Of a stretch of DNA of 64,000 nucleotides, positions 1 to 19,580 are shown piece by piece. The DNA comes from Heterodera schachtii (taxonomy: Eukaryota; Nematoda; Chromadorea; Rhabditida; Heteroderidae), in assembly GCA_023374025.1 (NCBI GenBank), contig SIJG01000008.1:1294215-1358214 (forward strand). Reading direction: 5' to 3'. Numbering within the stretch: the first letter of the stretch is position 1; each line of letters starts with the position of its first letter. The notes under the pieces were generated by a model. The model did no database searches. It was not told where the DNA came from and saw only the letters and a list, made by a program, of their open reading frames with translations. Both the position numbers and the translations under genes were made by a program.

Positions 1-215
1 CAACGCTCTCTGTTCGCAAATTTAAAACTCTTTGGAACTAAGAAAGGTTCTTAATGCAAAATGTTTTCAACATATATTTTATGAAAGCATTACTTCTTCT
101 TTAAGCGACTTTTTGAGGGTAAAAAATGTTTTTTTTGGGGGCCAAATTCTTAGATTTGAACTCTTTTAATGCTTATATATATATTTAAAAAGCAATAAAT
201 TGTTGCATTTCTCAG

Positions 216-568
216 ACACAAAAGAAGAAATTTGGCAAAAAAGGGCCTTTGTGATAGAGGAATTTTTGAGAGTGAAAAAGGAATATTTTGAAAGGAAACC
301 GAATGGCACAATAAAAATAGCGGACCGAGCAGGTGCCAGAAAAGTGGGGATAAAAGCGGGAACGATAAAACAATGGATAAAAGAGATGGACAAAAGAGCA
401 GCAGCAGAAGCAGAAATTGAAATGAAAAGCGAAAATGATAAGCAAAGTGAAAATGGAAATGAGGAAAATGAAATATGGACGATAAGTAAGGACGAATTAA
501 ATATAAATAAACTTTTATTATTATTACATTTAAAAATATAATAATTAATAATTATTTTAGGAAAATGA
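216..568 (+). CDS. unknown protein, 3' part of a gene
   Basis: An open frame of about 90 codons follows a splice acceptor (TTTCTCAG, ending at 215) and enters in phase 1, so the gene probably starts further left or outside the window. The peptide is charged: it has an EEIWQKRAFVIEEFL stretch, then TIKIADRAGARKVG and TIKQWIKEMDK, then an acidic Asn-rich tail. The middle part could form a helix-turn-helix, but no family is recognised. A good donor (GTAAGG at 491) and an acceptor at 560 would add only two or three residues before a stop at 566-568. The base composition is more coding-like than the flanks. It may be one of the lineage-specific genes seen at the right end of the window. Confidence 0.35.
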
Positions 569-1770
569 TGAGCAAACGCTAAAAGAAAAGGAAAAGAATT
601 TGCGTAAATAATTAAGGCGATATTTATTATTTACTTTTTTTCACTATTTTTTTTGCTGTCCTGGTGATAATGTTGTGATAAATAACGAGTTGACAAAAAA
701 CACTCGGCCATTAATCAATATGACTACCTATTTTCTAGGAAATAGGAAACATAAGTATGAAGACTATTAATGCATAAAAAGATTACTATTTTACAAAAGT
801 TTCTATTTATATCAATGCCTTTTATGGTAAAGCAGGGTGCGGATTGAAAATTTTTCAAAATCAGAACATCGAGCCCAAAAAATCAGATTTTGGGGTCAAA
901 AATCAGAACATTTCTGCAAAATAGCTTAAAATTGCTCAAGTCTAATTAAATTTTGAAAATTAAATTAAGCACATGCTCTTATACATTGCAGAGGGTTTAC
1001 ATTTTCGATTTCTGCTACAAGAGCCTGCAGGTTCGCATCTTGGCATTCAAACCCGGCATTTGTTAGCAGCAGGACTTTCCCACGCGATTCAAGAATCTTA
1101 TCTGGGAAATTTGTTGTGTTTTTGAGTGAACAATAAATGTTTGTATAGAAAAAGTGAAAACGATATATATTTTGACAAAAATTATCATTTAATTCATTAT
1201 TACTTAAATTATAAATTTCATTTATACAAATTATATTTAAATATTAATTCATATGAACAGTAAAATATATAGAAAAAAGAATTTAAAACTACTGTCGAAA
1301 CCAATCACTGTCAAAATCAACCACTGTCGAAAACGTTAATAAATGACGCAAAAATTTCAGAAAATACACCCCAAGAATTGAAAAGAAAAATTCCAAATAT
1401 TGATTCCCTAATATATTTTTTTCTTGATAAAATTTTTATTTAAAAATTTGTCCTTATTCAAAAAAAAACTTTTAAAATATTTAATAATTTCATTTACAAT
1501 TGAAATATAACAAAAATTAGGATTTTTGGAAAAGAAATATTGTACATCGTATTACAAGGAAATTGGGGTTTTATTAGTGATTTTCTGCTTCAAAACTAAA
1601 TTTTGAAAAAGAGCAATAAATCATTTACCTTTTTATTGGCATTTTAATTATCATCCAACTCATCAAAATACACACACGTTAGAGAGAACTACGCAATATG
1701 AGCACAGTAACAAATTGTACAAAATGATAGATTTTTTTACAAAAAAATAAAATTCAAAGAAATCTCTCAG
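569..1770. other. gene-free AT-rich stretch with an AATCAGA motif array
   Basis: No supportable gene. At about 838-910 the motif AATCAGA (with AAAATCAGA and TCAGAACAT variants) recurs four times after a GCAGGGTGCGG start. This resembles the short-motif arrays elsewhere in the window. The rest is A/T-rich sequence without long frames. Confidence 0.5.
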
Positions 1771-8466
<6,696 letters not shown>

Positions 8467-9606
8467 TTCAATGAATGGTTTTTGCGATTGAATTCAAAAA
8501 TCGTTTTCCAAACTGTTAATTAATTTTTATTATTTATTTTTTATATTAGGTTATTCTTTTTTTGTTCAACCCAATACATTGACAGTTAAATTTTTGTGGC
8601 CATAAAATGGCAAATTAAATCAAAGAAAAACGATGCAAAAATTGCAGCACAAACGCCGCATTCACTAATGACTTACGAGAATAAAAAATTGGCCAAAAAG
8701 GAGGCGTTGGCGAGAAAAGAAGCCCAGCGGCAGAAGAGGGACGGCGGACATACAAAACGGCGGGGAAAGAAAAGAAAGGCCTTCGGGGAGGGGGGGGGGG
8801 GGACGGGGGACAGATTGCCGTGGCAACGTTTGACGGACAGACGGAATGGACGGGCAGCACAGTCAGCTGCGTAACAAACTTATGCAACGGAATTTATAGG
8901 CGCGGAGGGAACGGCTAATGAATTAAAACATTTTAAAGGGAAATAAAAAATTTAAATAAATAAAACAAAAAAAAATTAAAATGAGTTCAGCAAATTAAAA
9001 GTTATATTTTATTAGGTTCTAACATATAAAAAAAATTATGAAAAATTCCAAAACAATTACATAAAGCCAAACTAGTGCCGTAATGACACGGCGAATAAGA
9101 TTTTTACTTAAAATCGCTACCTCTAACAAACCAAAAGTGGAGCGAGGACAAAATAAAATCTCGAGATTGCGAATCGCACGTCGTGGATTCAAATTGCCGC
9201 GATTTCAAACGCAGATCGCCCAAAAAATTGCCGCGAAGTCGCGTTCCTCCCCAGCTAGTCATAACATGCGCGTCAGGATCAGTCAGCTGGGGACAACTCA
9301 GCCAAGGACAATTCGGCTGATGGACAACTCAGCTTTACGAGAATTTACAAAACAACTCGTACAATGGTTTAGGCTAGGCCAAGGCTCAGACTTAGGCCTA
9401 AGCTTTAGGCGAGGCCTAGGCTTAGGCTCAAGATTTTTTAAAACACACCGAAAATCGGAAAGTGTAAATTTTATGAATTTTTTGAGCCCTTTATTCATAA
9501 AAATTTATTTTATTATATCCCAACATTATAACGGATTGTTTTACACTTTTGTATCTTCTTCTATTTCTATTTTGAATATAGCGCATATCCTTTCAAAATA
9601 AGATAA
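8467..9606. other. kinesin upstream region and repeats
   Basis: This lies upstream of the kinesin start and downstream of the RING gene. A 12-G run sits near 8791. Around 9290-9340 GGACAACTCAGC-like units recur three times. At 9369-9430 TTAGGC and its complement GCCTAA alternate. Open frames here contain these repeats and show no family signature, so none is called as a gene. Confidence 0.5.
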
Positions 9607-12600
9607 TTAAGGCAAATAAATGCGATGTGAGTCAGTGATTTTGTTGCGACAGATTGCGCAGCTTTTCCCAATTTTATTTGCACAATTTTGGCACGCAAAC
9701 GCATGGCCACAGGGCAAGAAGATGACTTCGATCTAAAAAGGGGGCAAGTAAGGTTTTATTTTTTATTTGTGTCAGATTTCAGTAATGTCCTGAATCGCTT
9801 AAACAGAGCGAAAAAACAAAAATAAAATTGCAAAATTAAATATTTCACACTTTTTGCATTTTTTAAGTTTATTTTTACAACAAAATCAAAAAACCTTTTC
9901 TTTGAAGCACACAACGCATTCATTGTTTTGGTTTGTGTTATTCTGTGGTTGCTCTTTTTCTTCTATTTTATTTTTTCCTTTATTTTTTGCCGACTTTTCC
10001 CTATTTGAACTCTCCGCTTCGTCGGATGGACCGGAGGAATTGGCCATTTGCAAAGCGTTTGCCACTGCTTGGTCAATAGGCTGCTGCGTTTCATTAGGCT
10101 AAATGAGTTTTTTAATGGTTACAATTATTATTTTGGGTTAATTTAAGGAGGGGTATAAAATATTTTACTTAATTTTCTCAAAATATGCGAAGTTTATAAA
10201 GTCACTTAATTCAATCTTTGTGATATGACAAGTACAAAAAAGCACTAAAATATGAATTAAAAATTTTAATTAAAAATGACTGATCATTGATCAATGATCA
10301 ATGATCAGGCAGCAGAGGCCAATCACTTTGCGAACGACAAACGACAAATTTACAGTAGATCTTGTTAATTGTTATGAACAAAAAAATTCAGTCGACAGAG
10401 ACAAACGACAGAATTTGTCGTAACGACAAATTCGAGATCAAAGCCCAAATTTGTCGTTTGCCCTCTCTTTTGTCGTTTTTCGTCTGTTTTTCCCAATTCT
10501 TCGCTTCCTCAATTATTTTGGCCCCATTTAATTAATCGTTGTCCAAAAGTTTTACCTGAAAATTCCAATATTTACAGAACATCCGCCACGCCCACAGATA
10601 TGCTTTTTCCTCTTCACTTTTCGTATTCCAAATAAATTCTTGGCCAACACATATTTTTTCCAATGATTCCAAACTTCCTTGGACAACATTCAGCATTGGC
10701 ACTGTCAAAATGCCGTAGTTTTGGGCTGCCGCAAGCATTGTTCCTAAATTACTTTAGTAAACAAAAATTAAAAAATGCATTCTTTTTAAATGTATTCAAT
10801 AATTTCATTATTATTTTCGGGGATTCGCTTATTAATTTTTTAAATAATTAATTATGTCATAATTATACCAATTTGCGCAAAAATGTTTCTGTCAACTTCA
10901 GGCCATTTGTTCATGCGATGGTGCCAATTGTGAATTCTGTCAATGATAATTTCGAACCACATTTTGATAATTTGTTGCATTTCGTCCGAAATTTCTTCAC
11001 AATTTGGTAGTGGAGGAAGAATTCTGTCAAAAGTTAAAAGATTATTACAAAATTAAAATTCATATAATTTAGATGCTTTGAAATGCTCTCAATGCTAAAA
11101 GGAAAGAGTGCTTTTTAAATATTTATGTTAGAGTTCGAATTTGTATGGATTTCCATATTATTATTTTTTGATTACATATTTCGGCCTAAAAATCAATTAT
11201 AGGAAGCTTCTATGATGCATTTTTACTTCCATCTTTTTCTTTGTTTCGTTTTTTTTTCACATAATTTCGAAAATACAAACTGAAAACGAAAAAATACAAA
11301 ATTGGCAAAAAACTTTTTCATGTTAAAATTTCTATTTAAATAATTTTTCATCGAAAATAAAAGTTATTTTCTCACAATTACCATTAAAATTTCAATTTAA
11401 TTTAATATTTATTTTAGTTTTCTGTGAATTAAAATGATTTTTCGCTTTTCGATTCGAAAATAAAATTCTTTTCGTAATTTTAACACTATTTTTAGGAAAA
11501 TTATTTTCCATATTCTGTCAATTTATCCATATTTTTGCATTTTTGACAATATCGTCAATAGTTTTTTGAATTTTTTGTCCATATAAATCCGGTCTCGATT
11601 TATGATTGTTTTTTCACGCTTTAAACTTTTTCAATTTTGCCTTAATTTTACCATTTGTCCCATTTTGGGCCTTACAATTCGGTGATTTTCCCATGTGAAT
11701 GATCATATGAGAGTTGAAGCCATTTTGAAAAGGCATCCAAAACGACAGGAAATTGTGTGTATTGTAACGATTTTTTGTATACGGTAGGCCATTGGTCGCA
11801 AAAGGAGTAGTCAAATTCACTTGACTTCATTTAAAAGAAAACATTAGCATTTTTATTGCAAGACAATAATTAAAAAATGAAATTCACCTGAGTTTGATCT
11901 TCCACTGACTGATGAGCGTATAAAAAGTTCCGATTAATCCGGCAAAATTCCCAAATTAAGTCGACCATTTGTCCGTCGGCCAAACGCAGTCGTTTCATTA
12001 TGCGGTTTTTCTTGTCACCAAAAAATGACCAAAAAACGCCAATCAGAATGGCATTTTCCGTTTCCATTCTTTGGCCGGAAAGCCTTTTCATTTGGCATTG
12101 GTCAAGTGACTCCTTTAAAATTCCGAGCAAAAAGAAATTGTCCTAAATTGATTTTGACAATCGCTTAACATGGATTAGCTTAAAAACAAAATGATAATAC
12201 CATCTCTGACAATTCTCGGAACTGAATCCCGAACAGCCAATGCCTAAGTGTATTTGAGAATATTTCTTTTTTCTCATTAAATGCTTTAAAGTATTTCAAA
12301 AGACAATGCCGACTGTCCAAATTGTCAAAAGTGCACAAAGTGTCAATTGGTGTTCTGTTGGCCAAGGAATACACTTGTTGGAAGGGAAAGGTTGGCCAAT
12401 AATCACCAAAATCAATTGCCATCTTCAAAAGGGCATGGAATGGTAAAAAGTGAAGGATTAAAATTTAAATAATTTAAAATTTAATTAAATTTAAATAGTT
12501 TAATTTAAGCCCGACAAAATTTGGTAAAATAATAATGAGGAATCACTTGCCCCTTCCTTTTTCATTGGTATCAAATGCAAATTTATTGTGCCATCCATTA

Positions 12601-13233
12601 GCATTGAGAAAAGTCCCAATTTTTTGCTCAATGTTCCATTTTTTGCCAACAAAAATTTCCCATTTTCGTCGGTTATGACCGAGTAAAAGTGAGCAAAACA
12701 TTTTGCCAACTCATCAAAGTTTTCTTTCTGAAGAATGTCCAGGCGGAAAACCATCTTCTTTTCCCGTCGCCCCATCCAAATTTTGGCAAATATTTCATTT
12801 TCATTGCATTCGTTTGGCGTTGTGATTTGTCTGCCGAAGAAATTTGCGCCGAGCAAAAGTTGAGACCAAATCACCACACGGTAAGTGCCGGGCGGAGAAA
12901 TCTGTCCAAATGATCGTTTGGAGCGGCGACAGAAAGCGGCGGGGGGGGGGGGGTCGAAATTCGAAAGAAAATCGGAAAAAAATTATTAAAAAATTTATTT
13001 GAGTTGCATTGGAAAAATTCGACGGACCCTCCCGGGCTCTAATTGCTAATTAAATTTTAACAGTGATAAAAGTTGGCTTTACGAAATTTGTCTGTAATAA
13101 TACAATAATTAATTACCTGTGTGATATGATACGAATCGGCTGATTGACTGCCGAATTCATTCATTGGCCGAATGATTTGACAAAATGAAAAGTTAATTTG
13201 AAGAAAAAAGAGAAAAAACAAAATGCTTTTCAT
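9607..13233 (-). CDS. secreted-type protein with C-terminal RING finger
   Basis: Nine exons join in phase: 13117-13233, 12551-12901, 12201-12422, 11888-12142, 11676-11824, 10869-11023, 10556-10743, 9895-10098, 9607-9732, giving 588 residues. It begins MKSILFFLFFLQINFSFCQ, a classical signal peptide with a likely cut after FSFC or Q. About 450 residues of no recognised family follow, then an Asn/Lys/Glu-rich linker. The end is a RING of the IAP-like C-terminal class: CVVC, then FLPCGHAFACQNCANK, then CAICRNKI, closing with RIYLP. All eight metal ligands (C3HC4) are present. No second membrane segment is visible. Intron 2 has a GC donor (GGG|GCAAGT). A signal peptide with a ubiquitin-ligase-type RING is unusual. 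It could be a secreted ligase, or the first exon could be a false start. No close relative is known to me. Confidence 0.8.
10330..10485. repeat. ACGACAAA motif array with inverted ends, in intron
   Basis: ACGACAAA units run forward at the left (GCGAACGACAAACGACAAAT) and as TTTGTCGT at the right, so the whole stretch is an imperfect inverted repeat. It lies between exons 7 and 8 of the RING gene. A separate palindromic TGATCATTGATCA cluster sits just beyond, at 10280-10307. Confidence 0.55.
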
Positions 13234-14080
13234 TTAGACAAAAAAAAATATGAAGACCTTTTGGTAATTTTGCTTATTAAAATCATCTTTTAATATGTAT
13301 ATGTACATGCCTATTCATTTAAAATGCATAAAAATATTTGTCAATAATTTATTGATTATAACAAAAGCAAACAAATGCCAAATTTTCAATTAAAATTAAA
13401 TAAAGTCTATAAAATGCCAAATTTTCAATTAAAATTAAATAAAGTCTATAAAAATTTCGCATAAATTGCGGCAGAGATTTTTTTCTGTGGGTTAATTACC
13501 GTAGTTTTCTTTTGTGGGATTAGTTTTTACGGTGAAGTACCGCGCCGCACTTCCATTCTTTTTTGGAGCACCGTTTGTCGGCTGGTTACTACAGTACGCT
13601 GAATTGCTAATACCGTAGCAATTGGTTGGACGGAAGAAGAATTGGGGAAAAAGAAGCGACGAATTTTATTGAATTCACGTTGAAACGCGCTCCGGTATTC
13701 ATTACTGTAGAAAGAGGAAAATTATTTTTATTTCAAAAAATATAATTTAATGAATTAAACATTTTCAATTATTTGCCTATAATTTATAGGAAAATAATTA
13801 TAATTGAAAAAATAAAATTAAAATTGATTTAAACATTTTCAATTATTTGGCACTATATTTTCTAAGTCCCAAACACTCAAACTCATCAAAAAAATTTTAT
13901 GTCAACAAATCATGCAAATTTAACGGAGTTAGGATCAAAATTGAAATCTTTTTGGAAATTAGCTGACTTAAAAAGTTATTTATTATTAGGAAAATTGTCT
14001 GAGACTCAACCATACGGAAATTTTGGTTAACCATGTCTGATTTCAAAATTAAATTTATTATTTATAAATATTTTTGTTAC
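13234..14080. other. intergenic stretch with 41-bp tandem duplication
   Basis: At about 13375-13455 a 41-bp AT-rich unit (AATGCCAAATTTTCAATT and so on) is repeated twice in tandem. The last exon of the chemoreceptor to the right should lie in this stretch, but no convincing acceptor plus homologous frame was found. A short frame near 13960 is the only candidate. Confidence 0.5.
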
Positions 14081-15232
14081 CTTGTAAAGTACAAAATGGG
14101 CCCACTGGACGCCGAGCTGACATTGACCGTCAGAATGCCCATAAACATGGCAACTGTCCACGCCAAAATTGGGTTTTCCGTGTCAAAAAATGGGTAAATG
14201 AAAAGGAGGAAGCCGAGGTTCACATAAGAGCCGCCAACATTCAGCAGAACAATGACCAGAAGAGAGCGGAAAATGCGACGATTTATCAGCTCAGCAGAAG
14301 AGGACGACGAATTGGAGGAATTTTCTGATAAAAATGAAATTTAAAATTCAAATTTAAAAGATTTAAAAAACGGATTTACTCGCTCTCTTTCTGATCACAA
14401 AGCCAGTGATCAGATAAATGAGGACAGTAACCGAGTACAAAATGAACGCATACAGAAGAAGCGACGGATCCTGTGGCATTGGCATTGATAAATTGGAAAA
14501 TAAATTTTAAAAAAATGCCAACCGAGACTAAATCGGAGAATGTGCCAGTGACCATAAAATTTGGCGTTTCATTATTTTTTTTGTAGTAACCAATCAAAGT
14601 GCAGACGGAAGAAGCCAAACAGAGCAAAGTGATCGCACTGAGATAGGGCAATGGCCTCACTCGTCTTGGACTGAAAAATATTTGATAAATTAATGAATTT
14701 AAATTAGTTTATTACAATGCCGGAAAGAGGACGCACAGGAGACGGTCGAGCCCAGTGAAGGCAATGGACACGGCAATTCCGCCAATGCCAAAAAGGGAAA
14801 CGGAGCAAAAGCGGAACCGCGGAAGAAGGAGCAAAGAGCGATCAGAAAATTGGCAGTGCCGCGGAGAGTCCTAAAAAAGGCATTTTAGAATGATCAATTG
14901 AGTAATTGTTCATTAATTAGCAAATGAATAGTCATTTTATTTTTATGAATTATCTATTTTAAAGCGAATACCCACTTTGTCCTATAGGTCACCCAAATGA
15001 CGGCAAAGTTGCTGACCATTCCGAACATTGCCACCGCATTTATGGCCAATGCGGCAATGATGAAATTCCAACACGGGTACACTTTGTGGAACTTGAGGTA
15101 CATCTAAACCAATTACTTATTTAAAGCCATCATTTGTATGTACTCCAAGAAAATTAAGGAACATTAACAATTTTTTGGAGAAATATTTTGAAATTTTACC
15201 GTATTGTTTATGTTGCTATCATTGGTGTCCAT
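14081..15232 (-). pseudogene. srsx-type serpentine chemoreceptor, broken
   Basis: Seven-helix receptor related to nematode srsx chemoreceptors. Exons: 15200-15232 (MDTNDSNINNT), 14976-15103, 14716-14870, 14523-14670, 14380-14470, 14081-14324. Seen are helix 1 (FIIAALAINAVAMFGMV), the loop TLRGTANFLIALCSFF, the segment FTGLDRLLCVLFP after helix 3, helices 4 and 5, and the helix 6-7 region ending PILYF. In the third exon the frame that reads TLRGTANFLIALCSFF is not the frame that reads GIGGIAVSIAFTGLDR. About 25 residues expected between them are missing, and the exon is one base off for its flanking phases. Either the gene is dead or the assembly lost bases. The last exon was not found. Confidence 0.65.
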
Positions 15233-16744
15233 TTTGATGGCAAAGTGCCGGCTTCGCTTTTTTGCTTAGTTTTTCCAATTTTCACAAGTTTTCAGTGAAT
15301 TTCCAAAGAAATTTTGTTAATGAAATCAAAAATGCTTATTAGGCAAATGATTGTTTCTGCTGCTGGTGTTCGTTCCTTAGTTGCTTACTTAAATACACAT
15401 TATTCTTAAAGTTGATTATTAAATTACATTTATCGTTAGAAATTACATTTTATCACCAATTATTTTAATTCATTTTTTATGTACAAAAGCCATACTCACG
15501 CCAAATTAACAATGAAAATTAAATTACACTTTCGATAAAATGAGAAATTCTCAGAAATCTTTCTTGGAACAATTTGATTAGCATTTTTAAAGAAAATTAA
15601 TTTAGTAACATTAAACAATGAATTGATGCAATAAGAAATATGCTAAACTCTTAATACTTTTTGACAAAGTTAGCTTTAACAATTAAAGTTTGCCTAATAA
15701 ATCTTTAAAAAAATAAAAAATTAATCGTTTTATTTTAAAAGAAAAAACTTCGAATAAAAATATATTTGGCCATTTTCAGTTTATAAAATATTTATGACAA
15801 AGGCCATAAATCTTTGTTTGTCTCCGTCTTTTCACACAAAATCCCCAAAAGCAGCACCATAAATAAGACTGGTTCTGTTGAAAATGCCCTCTTTCTTCGC
15901 AACTTTTTTTGCTTCGAAAGATTTTTGAATTTCTCCAAATTTTACGGTTTTTCTAAGAATTCGCCCATTCGATTAAATAATCAGAGGATTTTTAAAAATA
16001 AGTAAAATTTATCGTCAAAGTAAGCTCAAATTTCTTAATGTTATCTTCTAAAGCAGTGCTAGCAAATGTGCTTATTTTGAGGTTTTGTTTTTTTATCTTT
16101 TTGAATATTTTAAGAAATTTTGTCATTTTCTGAACGATTTCGTTTAACGGCGGCACAGCCGTAAAAATGACTCAAAATGCAAATTTGGTCATTCATTCCA
16201 ATCAAAGTTCTTGACTCCTACGGCTCCTTTCTTTTTCATTTTTTTTGTTTATAGAAAATTGCGCGGAAAACCCAAATGGGGAGAGAAAAAAAAAAGGAAA
16301 AAATGGTCGTGTTGGGATGGATTCCGAAGCGAAGGCTAACCTTTTTTCTTTGTTTTAATTTTTGGCCATTCGATTTTTAATTATCCTTTTTTTCATTTAT
16401 TCCAATGCGTCGGTTCTATGCTTTCCCAATCGGCCAATTGGCACACTTTCGGTCGGCTCTTTTCCGCGTCCGTCTCAATGGCATTGGCATTGGCATTGGC
16501 CAAAGTGAATTTGCGGTGGAGTGCCATGCCACAAATTTTGCGCACAGAGAGAAGGAAAATTGGCCAACGGAAGGGCCGGCCTAATAATTGGATGGAGCGG
16601 ATTCAAAAATGGAGCAATGAAAGTTGGGTCACCGTTCTCTCAATTATTGGCCAATGGCAAAATTGGGAATAAAATTTGTCCCTTTTGTAAGGTTTTGAGA
16701 AATTTAAAAGAAAATGCCTCAAAAATCTATTTGCAGAATAATAA

Positions 16745-16925
16745 ATCATAACATAGCTCAAACTAATAAAATAAACAATCTTGGTATTGAGCTATAGTTA
16801 TATGTTCCTCTATTTTCTTATGAAATTTTTAAAATTTGTAAAATATTTACAAAAATTTAACCAAAAATTTCGAAAAAATCTAGACTCAATTATTGTGCTT
16901 CTATGTTTTTTGAAACTGAACAGAA
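16745..16925. repeat. copy of dispersed AT-rich repeat (also near 61375-61555)
   Basis: It shares with 61375-61555 the ordered blocks AGCTCAAACT/AGCTTAAACTTA, TTACAAAAATTT, AACCAAAAATTTCGAAAAA and TCTAGACTCA/TTTAGACTCA. There it forms the interior of an inverted-repeat element. This copy lacks clear inverted ends. Confidence 0.45.
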
Positions 16926-17949
16926 ATTAAAATTTTTATTTAAATTTAACTGAATAATAGGAAAATCTTTGGCCTAATCATATAAAGAAATTTAAAGCTG
17001 TTTGTTTCTGAAAAAAGTGTTGAAGGTATTAAAGGTTTCATATCAAAAATTTAAGGTTATTCTGTAGTAATTATTTTTAAAATCATCATTGATAGTTTCA
17101 CGTTTGCCCAATTAATTGATACTTTTTTTGGTTCAACTTATATTAGCACTATTTTAAAGTCCCAAAACCCATTTAATGAAGGAAGAAGGTCTTCTTCCCT
17201 CCCAAAACCCATGCTAAATGAATGCTTCAGCACATCCGTCCTTTTGTTCTTTGCTGCTGAGTTCCCCCCCCCCCATTTTCCCCTCTTAAAATTGGCCTTG
17301 CCCGGGCCCGGCCCATCTCATCTCATTTTATGTTTACTTGACACATAAATCGCTTTCATTTTCACTCACCTTTCCATTCTTTCTTTTTTTTCACTTTTCC
17401 ATTTTTATATTTATTTCATATTTTTAAGTTCCTTCATTTACTAATTGCAATAGCAATGCTAAATTATCCAATTTTTTATTTTGAGTTTATTTTTTGTCAA
17501 TTGCCTGAGGGTAATATGCCCATATCCACGGACTCTTCGACGACATTGCCAATCCCCCCCCCCCCCCAGAAACTCAGCGACGATGACCATCATTATCATC
17601 ATCAACAAATAAAAGCCCACACTTAAACCAATTGCATTTGTCTTTTCCGCCTTATTTTTTGGACATTTTCCGCCAACTTAAAGCTCCGCGAGAGAGCGGT
17701 CATTTTCAGTCCCAAACTCCCAAGGTTCTAATTTTGCTGCTCAACCTCAAAAATCCAAACCCAAGAAGCATCATTAAAAAAACTAATTGATGCCGAGCAA
17801 ATATTTTCGCCAAAGCCAATCTTTTATTTTGCAAAATTATTTTTTTTAACTTTTTGTAAGAAAAGGCGCTAGATTTGCGTGCCTTGCTGGGACTCTTTTG
17901 GCAAAACTCCGTTCTCAAAACACTCTCAAGTACATCTTCGTCAACCCTT

Positions 17950-17987
17950 CCCCCCCCCCCCTCTTCACTCCCCCCCCCCCCCCCCCT
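17950..17987. repeat. paired poly-C tracts
   Basis: Two C tracts (about 11 and 17 nt) are separated by CTCTTCACT. Similar tracts are at 17265, 17557, 19970, 19998, 20130, 20194, 23236, 23430, 23470 and 43017. Four others read as G (8791, 12941, 36721, 40965). Confidence 0.8.
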
Positions 17988-19079
17988 TCATTCATTTCCT
18001 TTCGTCGACGGCGGCGCTCTTTTTATCTTTGCGAAATGACCGACCGTTGGCCAATGGCACAAACAAACAAAGGTCGTGGTCAAAAAATGCCCATCCGTAG
18101 CAGAGAATGTGCAAAATTCTCAAAACAATGGCACTTCCTACTTGAGAATAAATGAAAAACAAAGTCAATAATTAATTGTTTGGTTCAGCAAGAAGAGTGA
18201 GTTTTGGTTTCAATTTTCTCCAATTACAACCGCCAATTAGGGAAAACAAATTCGGACAGAATTGTGAGGTCGCAACGCGACTGATATGCCCCCGTTTTTT
18301 TTATATACAGATCGGGTTAAACCGGAAAGAGAAATTATTTCGTGAATAAATTTTTCTTAGGTAATCTATTTTAACCATCATTTTTTCATTAATTTTTGCA
18401 ACTACGAATCATCAAATCTTCAGTCTTTCATAATTTTTAAAAGAGTTGAAAAATTCATTAAAATTATAATACATTTTTCTAAAATTAAAATTGGATGATT
18501 TTTGGTTTTTGGAAGCATTTTTGTGAACTTTTGGGTCATAATTTTGCGTAAATATGGGCCGACCCGAAGGACTTCAAAAGAAGCTTGGTCCGTCCGTTGT
18601 GGACAGTGACGAAATTCATGCCTTTAAATATTGCGATTTAAATTATTTAAACGAATAAAAAAAACTATCCTCTACCACAACAAATCTTTGCTGTGTTTTG
18701 TCAATTTTTGCTTTGCATGCCCATCCATCTGTGCATGTTTTGTGAGTTTCATTCACCTTTTGCCTCGCAAATGAAAGTGCCGTGCCGGCATTGCTTTTCT
18801 TTCGCTCATTGGTCCATAAAAGAGACACTCACAACAAATTCATTCATTCATTCATTCATTCATTGCCCTTGGCTGGACAGCACACGCGAAAATGGGCCAA
18901 ACTCATGAAAAATTTATTTACAGCCTTTGGTCACAATTTTGAGACAAATGTTGTACACATTTTGTAGGTTTATGTGTTTATAACCACATTTATATTATTC
19001 TTTGTGAAGCACTGAGACGAAATTAATTTTCAAAATGTGATTATGAACGTTCTTTGATTATTCATTTTTTGGGTTCGAA

Positions 19080-19580
19080 AAAAGATTTTCTTTATTTTTT
19101 TAAAATATTTACAAAAAGTGGTCAAAATATGTAAAAAAAAAAATCCAAATATGTAAAAAAATCCCGAAATAGACCAAAATATGTAAAATATAATTTTTAA
19201 AATGTTATTTTTTGAAAAAAAATTTTTTAGAAGGTAGATAGGACAAAAGGTAAACTGAAAAGGTTATAATTACTTATTATCATTTTAGATTTAAAAATAA
19301 TTTCGATATTTTTTAGGGGTACATTTTTAAAAAAATTTAGTTATTTTTTCACAAGAAATTTCTATAAATTATCAAAAATTCTCAAAATATTAAAAAAAAT
19401 GAAAATATGTACGAAAATTTTGCCGAAATTTTGAATTTCCATAAAAATCCTCAAAATATGTTAAAAAATGGAAAATGTTAGAAAAAAACCAAAATATGTA
19501 CGAAATATGTATTCTATATAAAAACCCCGAATATGTATAAATATGTAATAAAAGTCCCAACTTTTGTTCGCAAACACAAA
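19080..19580. repeat. AAAATATGTA motif array
   Basis: The unit CAAAATATGTA/AAAATATGT recurs many times with decay. The right part matches 3874-3930 in reverse orientation. It is another short-motif element of the type described for 49279-57015. Confidence 0.5.

Noticed and set aside
9083..9601. 172-codon + strand frame
   Set aside because: Built from GGACAACTCAGC and TTAGGC repeats followed by AT-rich DNA; no motif or splice partner.
17879..18155. Proline-rich + strand frames
   Set aside because: Same cause: two poly-C tracts. No family resemblance.
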